Below, in pieces: positions 49,401-61,400 of a stretch of DNA of 64,000 nt. A program made the translations under genes and the position numbers. Numbering within the stretch: the first letter of the stretch is position 1; each line of letters opens with the position of its first letter. This stretch comes from Apostichopus japonicus (lineage: Eukaryota > Echinodermata > Holothuroidea > Aspidochirotida > Stichopodidae), in contig NC_092582.1 of NCBI RefSeq assembly GCF_037975245.1, forward strand, positions 13,328,077-13,392,076, given 5' to 3'. The notes below the pieces were generated by a model. That model worked only from the letters and a program-made list of their open reading frames with translations. It was not told the DNA's origin and ran no database searches.

Positions 49401-52400
49401 AGTCTAAAGCATATCTCCAAAAACAGCAAAGAAACTTATAGGTAGAATGAGATATGGACTGGCGACCAGACGTGACCGGTTCAAGCCTGGTCTAGACATA
49501 ACATTTCTTTCCTTTTTTCCAACCCCTCATATTTTCCCAGTCTGTTCTCCATTATTCATTTCCATATATACTCATATTTAATCATAATTGACAGATTGGA
49601 ATGCCATTTCCTTGTGTAAACTCATTTGAATGTTCACTTGAAAAATCTTTTTGGCTAAAGTCTTTCTGGCTTAAATATCGAGATTCCAGCGCTAACTTTG
49701 TAGCTACACTTGTTGAATCCCAATCTTCATTCAGTCTACAATTCCCGAGTGGGTTTTAAAGTTATCCTATTCTCCAACAGTTTACGACAGAGATGAATGA
49801 GCCTAAGGTTTGTAAGTGAAATTAAAACTTACTTATTTGATCTTGATGAGATGGTAGTTGTGATGGTGGGGCAGGATTTGGCAAATGTTTCCTTGGTGTT
49901 TTGATCGGTTTCCTTGATGAGGGGAGACTAGAAGGTGTTGGTGGACCACCTGTGTCTGACGATGCACTTGCCTCCTGTTTAGAAAATAAAGAATATGATA
50001 AATATGACAACAAGATAAGACACTTTAACATGCATGCATCATACAATGTGATGAAGACCAAAAGCCTTACACTGACTGTAAACTAAACTTACCCTTCATG
50101 TACCCTGAAAAACACAAAATCTATGGTTATAATGTAAAAATGGCTTAACAAATATTATCACCAAATAATACATCCAATACTCCAGAATCTGAAATTCCAA
50201 GACAAACTGAAATGATTATCCACACATCATAGCCCCCCCCCCCAAAAAAAAAAAAGACAAATCTCTTGAAATTAAAGAATGCTGTACTTACATTGGCCCT
50301 TATTTATACATCTATTCTTCTGATAAAAATATTGTTCCCATATAATGAATATATTTTACTCCATCTTACAGACAGTATGGAGAAAAAAAGATATTCCGTT
50401 CCGTTCCCTTTCTCCAGTACAAGTTCCAAAGACACTTAATCACATCCCTTGGTAGTCAAATAGCCCTGGTCTATAAACTACTTCACTCAGGGTAGTAATA
50501 GTCACAGTATAGCCATCCACATATATATGTATAGTCATCATGTTGTTTGTAGTAAAGATGCTTTACGAGGTTATCTGTTTGCTGCTCACTGACCTTTAGA
50601 ACCAAATAGTTAACATAAACTATTCTTACCTATGGATTATCTGGGGTAATTGTAAACATCATTATCTTCAAAATGACAACTGTCGATTGTCAGATTGACC
50701 CAATTGAAGCATTTGCTTTTTCTTTTTTTTTTTTTGCACGGATTTTGGTATTTTTGCATTAAATCCTTGAGAATATCGAAAAACATAAAATGTTGCAATG
50801 ATGCATTTTGCTTTAGAGTGGGCAGTGAAAGTTTCATTTTAAAACTGAAAAGCCCCAAAAAATGGAGGATTTAAAAACTTTTGGTTTGATTTTTGCATGT
50901 GATTATAAAAATTATCTGTCTGAAAAGTATATGGATGACAAAATGTTTAGAATCACATCAATCATAAATCATTCACTATTTAACATTCATTTTATGCCAA
51001 CTTCTGAGTGGATGTTTTAGCTTGATTAATTATAATCATATTTTCAGTAAACCAATATAGAAAACTGACTGAGAAATCACAACTTTTGAAAGAGTAAAAA
51101 CAAATTTTCTTTTGGCTATTCCGAATTCAAAACAGTGACCATAGGATTGGGTTTAGATAGACACATACAGGCCAATGGGTCAAAGCCCTTCCCCCACCAC
51201 CCACCCCTGTTAGTCTCGCTAGGTCAAAGCCCTCCCCCACCATTAGTCTCTTGCTGTATACTGCACTGTTATCTGTAGTAAGGGTACTAAGTAAAACAAC
51301 AGCACCATAAGGGTAAGGTGAACCCCTGCAACCTCCCCCCCTCCCCCTCCTCAGTAACCCTCTACATATGTTATACTTACATCTGCTACAGAGTCTGTTC
51401 TGTTATCTGTAGGGATGGGTCACATGCAGGACTATGGTACCATAGGGGTAAAGTGTCCCCCTCACCCCCCCTTCAGCACCCTACAGTAAATTATACTTAC
51501 ATCTGCTTCAGAGTTTGTACTGCATCTGTAGGGATGGGTCACAAGCAGGACCATGATACCACAGAGGTAAACTGACCCCCCACCTACCCCCCTTCAGCAC
51601 CCTACAGTAAAATATACTTACATCTGCTTCAGAATCTGTACTGTTATCTGTAGCTACTGTAGCACCTGACATGGGAAGCATTGGTTGTCCCATCTTTGCC
51701 ATACGAGATATTAACTTTGCTTTACTACTCGTGGTTGGACTCTGTAAGGAAAATGAACACCAATCGAAAATGAACGGATATGAATTCCGGCATAAATATA
51801 AAACCATAAAAGCTAATGTGAGTAGCATTGTGGAATAATAGACTGAATTCATGGTTCATATTTTCACTGTTTGCTACCAACTAGAGGATAAACAGTACTT
51901 AAAGCTTTACCTGTAAGACTTAAACAAATAATTTTATACCCTTAAGTTTTTAAACATAAATTTTGCTGGAAATGTTATTAATTAGGAGAAAATAGGAGAA
52001 CAAATTTACCATTGGTTCATTCTCAGATTGTGATCTTGAGTCAACCCTGTGAGAAAATGAGAAAAGTCATTATTTGCTATTAGTGGAAAATTATGGCACT
52101 TTGAAGTGAGGCAAGATTGTTGCAATGACAGGAAGATTGGCACAATTTGTTTCACTTGAGTGTTGCTTACCTAGGTGCAACACAGATGAAGGTGAAGTTT
52201 GGGTGGATTATGAGGGGGGGGGGGGGGCATACGAACAAATAACTTATAATTTGATGTCAACTTATTTTTTGTTACACAAGACTCTCCATTGGTTCAACAA
52301 ACTTGCCATTTCTAGTTATGTTGATCTTCAGAACCTTTCATCTTCTGTAGACCTATGAAGTATGGTTGTATTATGCAAGGAATATTTATCTATGGATAGA

Positions 52401-55400
52401 AATTCTCAAGTTTATACTAAAACTCTTTATCATAAAGTATTGAAAATATCAAGGTCTGTTGTACAACCACTGATAAATACCACTCTCCTTGAATTTGTGT
52501 AACAACTGAAAACAGATCAAGTATCCCTGATTATGAGCAGGAGTGTCAAAAAGCAAGGTCTGGTACAAGGGAAAAGTATGCCAACATGCCCCCTGTTTGA
52601 AGATTTCGCTATTGTTTAAATATATTATAAAAACATTCTCTATCCCATATTTCCCTGGACCTCCTAATTGACCCAGGCCTCCCCCTGACCCCTCTTTCAT
52701 CAGGGGTAGTTATGAGGCGTACCTGGGTGATTCTGTCCCATTCTTCATGCGCGGTGAAGTCATCATTTCGTCTGATGATTTGGCCATCTCTGCAGCATCT
52801 GATGACATGGACTCTCCATCTTCCTTGTCTCTGCTTAGTTTAATCTGTGTACAATATATCAAAATAATCAAAATTCACACAAATAAAATAACTTATGTTT
52901 ACCCCGAAGGCAAAGAACCCCATGCCACACCTCCCCCCACCATCCCACTGCACCCTGCTCCTAATTTGCCACCCCCACCACTGCTAAGGAAGATAAATAA
53001 CTTTAACACGTATCATAACCTAGAAATCTAAATATGTACCTTCTTGATTTCCACATCGAAAATTAGAGTCGAGTTTGGTGGTATCCGAGATGATAGACCT
53101 TTCTTGCCGTAGGCATGAGATGGAGGTATAACGAGAAGACGACGACCTCCTTTCTTCATCCCGGTGACACCTTCCTCCCATCCCTGAATAAGAAATATGA
53201 CCAATAAATATGTAACTTGATTACCAGTAAGTTCAAGCAAGGTTTACTTATAGTAAAGAGAACCTTCATCTTTGAACAGCTCTGTAGCATCTTCTACCCA
53301 GTATGTATTTATGCGGTGCACACAGTACATTTTGAAATGAATTTTCAAAAAAATCATTTCTTGCTGAAATTGCTACTAGCATTACATTATAATATGGTTT
53401 GAACACTTTTAATCAAATTAAGTCAACAGGAGTTATTATTATGTTTATACTTTTTAAATAACAATTATTTATCAAATAGTTTTTGCCCCTATTTTCCTAT
53501 TCTAAGGGATAATTCAGAGGTTAATTCTCCATGGCACTGTGGTACTTATAATAACAAAAATATTTCAAATATACAGTTTTGCTATAAACATATATTAAGT
53601 AAGTTAATTTGGATCATTTGTCATGTGATGTTACATTTTGCATGCCATTTGATAAAAAGTATGATGCAGTAGGACAAAATCTTCTGCTTTCAGATGGTAA
53701 GGTTAACCAATTGCTGGCAAGATTACTACAAAAATACAGAGATGCATATCTGATGTTGTACACTACAACTTCAAGTATTTGCAGTATTTTATTATAAACC
53801 TTACAGTTGCTATATGCAAAATGTAGACACCTCAACTATTCCATGATTATATTTTTAGCGGATATTAGCGGAGTGTTAGCTCAGTCACGCTGGTGCCTTC
53901 CAATCATAAGGTCCCTGGTTCGAGTCACTCCAAGATTAATGTATGTTGTCCTGTTACAGAGTTGTTGACAATTAACAATTCATAATCATGGACGTTAAAT
54001 ATGAATGTAAGAGACTGACTTCGGTCAGCTTGCAAATTTGATAAGCTAATAAGGCTTCTTTGCAAGTTCCTGCTAGCAGGAGGATCTAAAATACATACAT
54101 ACATACATAATATTAAATATGTCATGTGATCACATGTTAAACATTAATACTACTTTATCAGAAAGTCAAAAGTGGTTAGCTGTAATAAGTCAAAATTGAA
54201 AATATGTTACTAGAGGGACATTTTGGTGGCAGAAAATGTTATCCTTTTCATAAAGTGAAATACATTCCATCCTGTTAGTGGGAACCAATTTATCGTTAAT
54301 TATGTTTGCTTGTCTCAATGAGGTAACATATTTCGAGGAATGAATCTCTTAATAGAACAATGTAGATATTCAAACAAAAGTTCATCAAGGACCCTTACCT
54401 TAATTACTTTCCCCTTTCCGATTTTGAAACGGAAAGGTTTGTCAACATTGGCATTGCTGTCAAAGACCTGAAAGATGAAATACATAATTCCTCATTATAA
54501 ACTGGAACAAATTTATTAAATAAATCAAATTCTAAGAATTGAATATCACAGAATGAAAATCGGCTCATGTAAAAAAATAAAAAAAAACCAAAACAACAAT
54601 ATTAGCATACTTAAAGGAAAATAATACTGCAAGAAAGATGTGTTGCATTAATTTTTGGAGCAATCCACGAGAAACGAACAGATTCCACCAAAATCACATC
54701 ATGGGTTGGGATGGGATGAAAGGTATCAGCCGATCCTACTTTGCATACAAGATTCAGGGCTGCAACCATTATTATGATTAATTGTGAGGCGAAACTAATG
54801 GAAAATAGTACCATTGTGATACATAATGAAACTCTATAGATTTTGTACAGAGAAATGATTGAATAATTTTACTGAATCTGGTGACTGTCACTTGCAGACA
54901 TTTTCCTATTGCGAACACCACCCTATACTGACCTCCCATATCCTGCTTCAAAGCACTCATACTGACAGTATGAACAGTTCCTAACTTATCTGATTCTAAT
55001 GCTAATACCACTTCACAATGTCCTCTCACATCATGCTTCAATGCACTCGTACTGGCAGTATGAACAGTTCCTAACCTTTATCTGATTCTAATGCTAATAC
55101 CACTCTACACTGCCCTCTCATATCATGCTTTGAAGCACTTGTACTGGCAGTATGAACAGTCCCTAACCTTTATAGGAACCACAGGATTATCATACAGCTC
55201 ATACTGTCATTGTACAAGTACTTTGGAAATGGTACATAAAAGTACAGTATAGACAAAAAATATGGCCCACCTTGGTCCTCATGAGAAGTAGACTATGGGT
55301 ATGAAAGGCAACAAGCTGACAATAACCAATAAATGATCTTTGAACTTTGACACGGTTTTGTCCACAAGCCATGTTGTAGTAACCAATTGAACTACTCACA

Positions 55401-58400
55401 TCTCCAAACATTTTAGACTGGTACAGCCAGCCAGTGTATTTGACCTCTACAGAATCCCCAGTGACCACTGCATCCCCCTTGCCTACTGTTAGGTCCTGTT
55501 GTATAACACTGGAAGTGACCCCACCGCCTGAATTTAACTTTGCAAGAGCAACCTGCAGAGAGAAAAAATATTGAGGGAAAAAAACAGTCTCTCAATCCAT
55601 TGGTTTATAAGACAGCAGACAAACAAACAAAATAAAAATATGCAATAGCTCATAAACTGGTATGCAATTCACACTGAAATGAAAAAAACAAAGAAAATGG
55701 CCTTGTCAGCTGGGAAAGATACTACTAGCACTTCTACTACCACTACTACTACTGCTACTACTACTACTACTGCTACTACTGCTACTACTACCACTACTAC
55801 TACTACTATTACTACTTCTACTACTACCACTTCTACTACCACTACTAATACTGCTACTACTACTACTACCATTACCATTACCACTACTACTAATACTACA
55901 ACTACTGCTAATACTACTACTACAACTACTACTACTACCACTAACACCACTACAACTACTGCTACTACAAATACTGATGCTGCCATACTTCTACAGGGAT
56001 AGCAAAACTTAATTGATGGGGAAGCTCTTTTTAAAATTGCAGAGTAAATGTGGAGAGTATATATGATTCACCACTTACAAAGTGTTACAAAGCTGTTATT
56101 TGTTTTCTTTTTTTTTCCCCTCTTTGGGAGTGAAACTACTCATTAAGCCTATTAAGGTTTTTTAGACATCCTTCCTTTCTCTTTCTACATTTAGAATTAG
56201 ATTTATTGTATAAAAGCATACATATTTAACCTACAATGAATGTTTATTGAGAAACTTAATTCAATAAAAAAATGAAATACATGAAACTGATTATTGTGTT
56301 CAACAGTGACCTAGAAAATACAAAACTGCATGGTTGAGAACATTAAACTTGAGCAGATGCTCTGAATGCTACTTTACATATTTGAAATGATTTTACCAAA
56401 AAACCCCACAGAAATCTTATCATTCTTTATTGTGAACCACACAGACTATCCTCTAGGATGGATCATCCCATTTTTGAAACTCTCATAATTTACAAATCAT
56501 GACATTGAAAATTGTCATTTGTATTGTATTTTACCATCCTAATAACATAAAATCTTAATTTTTTTCTGCTTACAAATATTCCTCATATATTTGTTCTTCT
56601 ACCTTCTTTTTATCTCTATCCAGACTCCACATTGAAGCATGCATCTACTATTTGCCCAACATGAGCAAAGATTCTATAGCCGAAATTTCTTGAAAAACTA
56701 TTTTTGAAAATTTGTTATCTACAAAGTTTACGCATGCATATTAGCAGACTATTTGAAAGACTGCAACCATATTTGTTCCCTCTAATTGACATTTCCTGTG
56801 AAAAACGTGACTACAGGTCGTAGTGGACAATGGCTGCTACTAACCTTGCAATAGCGCGGTTACAGTAGGACTGGCCTGATCTTGTGTCAAACCTTGTTTC
56901 ATTTCTCAATGTAAAGGTGAAATTCTGATCAGCTATCAAGTTTGTTCAAGTTTTACATAATATACAAGACAACAGTGCTTTGATTTGTCTCTAATTTATA
57001 AAGCAATTGCAGAAATAACTCTGGTATTTGCATAATGAATGTTCCAGCCAGGTATCAGAGTACTCTGAAGTACTAAATTCTTTGAAATAGTTGACAAAAT
57101 TTCAGTTATTCAATTAAATCTCTTATTGTTTTATTTTATTGTAAAACCTGAGAAAGAAGCATCCAATGAAGAGCAAATATGAAGAACACTCTAGCAGTGC
57201 TTGAATGGAATGGATAATCCTTTATTTCATGTGATAATGCAACAAGAAAATTTTGCAAGAGAGAAAAGAAATCATATTACAGAAACAGGAACTGAACCAA
57301 TAAGGAGGGGTCAATGGCAGCACACTGCTGAAAATACTACCAACTTGTTTAAAGGGTGTGAGGACTCACACAAAAAGAAATGTCTAATGCCGGTAATCTG
57401 ACCTAGTTTCGAATGAGGTGTAATAGAAGTGTTAGACACCACCATCGATCCCAGAATATACACACACAGCTTGCTACTGTCGGTAATTAGACACTAGTGT
57501 ACAGTCAATACATACAGCTACGGTCAATACCCACAACACAGTGTACAAACGATACAGCGATGGACATCTCAGGTCTAGATAAAACATAACAAGGTATCAC
57601 GTTTCATTACTGTCTGCATTTTGTAGCGACAAGAAGAAAACTTCACTTGCAAGCAACGGAAAGTTAACCTTTTCAGAGCGCGACAAGCGGTTTGGGGCGA
57701 GTCTTCAATGCCTTTATGCCAGGAAGATGAGAAGGATACAGACGGATAAGTACGAGAGGAAAGGTACATTTACAAACCTGCTTTGCAAAGTCCATTGCAT
57801 TTTGTTCCGATTCAAACATGATTGACCAATTCTGTCTTTGTTCGTCGTAAAACGTCGCATAATTGTTTGGTTGAATCTGTGAGGGTATACACAAAAGATT
57901 GTTGATGAATAATTATTATTGAATATCATATTTAAACTGATCATATTCATAAATTACATGACATATAGGTTGCTGTTGTTTGTACTCTAAATCTCCTCTC
58001 CCATCATCCCTCCCCCACCCCCTTCCCATATGAATAATCTCTCAAAATACAAGTTGGCTATAAAATGTATGAGGGTTTATCGGAGCATTGTATCCAATAT
58101 TTGATCACAAACATTTTGCATTTAGAGGTGTGGATGTGATCACACTTAAAAATAGTACTGTACATCAATATCTTACATATGACAAACTAATAAGCTCCTT
58201 TGAAGACAAAGGGTCACAGCATTTGAGAATGCACAACTTAAATACCTACAACTTTTCTAGGTAGGTGGATGTACATAACTTTACTGTTCAAAACTTTACT
58301 ATGTAGTTGAATATGTGGAACTTTACTATGTAGTTAACTATGCAAAACTTTGATATGTAGTTGACTACATACAACTTTACTATGTAGTTGACTAAGTACA

Positions 58401-61400
58401 ACATTACTATGCAGTTGACTATATACAACTTGATTATGCAGTTGAATATACAAGAGTTTACTATACAGTTGACTTCATACAACATTCCTATATCAACAGG
58501 GTTAGGGTTGCAGACTAAAAGTTTTGAAATGTGAATTCTAGTTATATAAGACAAAGGGTCACAGCATTTGAGAATGCACAACTTCAATACCTACAACTTT
58601 CCTAGGTAGGTGGATATACATAACTTTACTGTTCAAAACTTTACTATGTAGTTGAAGATGTGGAACTTTACTATGTAGTTAACTATGCACAACTTTGATA
58701 TGTAGTTAACTACATACAACTTTACTATGTGTTTGACTATGTGGAACTTTACTATGTAGTTAACTATGCACAACTTTGATATGTAGTTGACTACATACAA
58801 CTTTACTATGTGTTTGACTATGTGGAACTTTACTATGTAGTTAACTATGCACAACTTTGATATGTAGTTGACTACATACAACTTTACTATATAGTTGACT
58901 ATGCAGAACTTTACTATGTAGTTAACTAAGCACAACTGTGCGATGTAGTTGAATATGCACAGATTTACTACGCAGTTGACTACATACAACTATGTAGTTG
59001 TACTATGCACAACTTTACTATATAGTTGACTATAAAGCACAACTGTACTATGTAGCTGACTATATACAACTTGATTATGCAGTTGAATATTACAAGAGTT
59101 TACTATGCAGTTGACTTCATACAACTTTCCTATATCAACAGGGTTAGGGTTGCAGACTAAATCTTTTGAAATGTGAATACTAGTTATATATATAAACAGG
59201 AGTTAAAATTAGTAATTTCCAGTGCATTTGTAGTTTTCTACATTACTGGTAAAGGTCTTTTTCCTTAAAAAAATAATAAGGTAAAAAAAAATAGTTCTCA
59301 ATTCCTGGTGACCTCACATAAAGCAATAATATAGAAGTATAGGGTAATGATTTGCCGGAGAATCTTTGATTTTTTCTCATCACTTAGCATAATTTCTATA
59401 TAAGTCATCTGTACTACAATTAATTGTGTACATTATTTGTAACAGTGATTCATGGTATCTGCCTACCGTACCTTGATATTAAATGCATGACTTATATCCT
59501 GTCGAACAGGTGAAGAGATGTGAAAAGGAAGTGAACGCTCACCGTAAAGAGAAACTGAGGGGTGAGACGAACATGGGTAACCTGCTGCATCTTGCTGATG
59601 TATAGTAGTATCTTATACTGTGTCAACAAGGGAGAAAAAAAGAAAATACATTTGAACATTTGAAAGAAGTATTGACAAAGATTCCTTAGGGGCATTACAG
59701 ACAGGTAAAGCAAAGTGGTTGTAGTTTTTAGAGGTTAATGACTGACAGAATAGAAAGTCAATAAGGAATCTGTAGAGACTTCTTTTACAACAGCATATAA
59801 CACAAGTTAGATTTTGAATGATGCATGAGGTCAAAGTGGCCACAGGCCCGAAGGTTACCAGTGATGTGTTACTAAAGTTTGGTGTTACTAATGTGTATTG
59901 ACACCTCAAAAGCCGAATGAAACTAAATAACATGAAAGAATATTAACATCACATTACAACAACCACCTACAGTAGGGTAGTTTAAAGATAGTCCTATATA
60001 GAGGGGGGAATTCTGTGTTTAAACTTCAATGGACGTTCCCATGTTTCTATCTTTTATTAAGACTCAAGATATTCATAGATAAAGCTGTCACAGTTTTTAC
60101 CAAAAAAGAACTTAAAAGGAAAGAGGTGTAATGCAAAATTTCCTTCAAAAGCTATTCAGATAGATCAATAAATAAGATTGCCTTTGAAAAGAGAAACAAA
60201 AAGTTGTCCTCTCCTCTCCATAAAAATGTACAGCATCCATTTTACTCACTTCAAAAAGGGAATAAATTGACCATCCACATTTTGTGTAACCATTTTCAGT
60301 ATAACAAACTTTGCTCCTCAAAAATCACCGAAAATAGTATGATTCGGTATTTAGTAAATGCTGCATTTGTGTAGTTATTTTGCCCATTTTGCCATGCTAT
60401 AAAGGGATATAAATTATTCCCTGCTAGAGCAAATCTATTAATAAAATGCACAGAACAATACATGATAGTTTGTGCTTTGTATTTTTGAAAGCAAAGGACC
60501 CTTCATGGGGGTAAACAGCAAGCCTGAAACTGCTACTAAGAGAAGTTACTCAGCTACTCAGTTTTCTATTCCTCACACCATACACTCAAAGTATCTTCCT
60601 TTTGCCCACTGTACGTACAACTGTGTCTATCCTGACATATGTCACTTGCATATGATATCCACTTCCTGTTCTTGGCCATCCTTCGCATTAAATTAAGAGG
60701 AATCCTTCGGCTGAGCATTTACGGTAGCTTCCTATGGTTATGTATTGCTTAATTAAAAGCTTTTACTCGACAGTGTAATGCTCTGTGTCCCTAAAATTCA
60801 AACCTTCTTTTGCTTGGTGGCCCCAATTTTAACCTGCATCATGTCAACTATACAGTGGCAGGTGTTATGACTTAATGGAAGGGGTTCACGGAGGGGGGGT
60901 CCTCCTCTCCTTTGAGAAATTATATGATAATAAATAATTAAGCTCATATTGTTGCTAAATGTTGTTATATTCGGCAACATCTGAAGAAAGCTATGTTCAA
61001 GATTTTTACCACTTCCTTTTCACAAATGTTTTGGCAACTCCTAAAAAGTGTCAGGACCCCCACTTTGAATACTGATGCCCTAAATGAGACTACTACAAGG
61101 GAAAACTGTAAGTAAATAACATCTGTAATGATTCCTAAACCACAGAAACCCCATCAATGGCCTCTTTTGCTTGAGGAATGATGGGGGGGAAAGTATGATT
61201 GCATTTGATATGTCTGATGAATACTAACAGCAATAAAGAAACACTTACATCACTTGCAGAATGGTTACCAAGTATGGCTGCTCCAAGTTTGCCATGTTTG
61301 ATGTAGGTTCCATTAGAGCTATAGGAGAAAATAATAAAATAATAATAGAATCAGCAGAAAACATAAAAAATTGAGAGAATATGTTAGCTTCACTGTTTTA

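Noticed and set aside
48964-49497. Regular 88-bp repeats considered as a CRISPR array
   Set aside because: The whole unit repeats without unique spacers, in an intron of an animal gene.
55669-56002. Poly-Thr and poly-Val open frames on opposite strands
   Set aside because: Both come from the (ACT)n microsatellite in an FKBP15 intron; no real protein.
58288-58989. Two - strand frames with repeated [13 protein letters not shown]-like segments, suggestive of membrane repeats
   Set aside because: They are translations of a minisatellite, lack splice context and lie in an intron.
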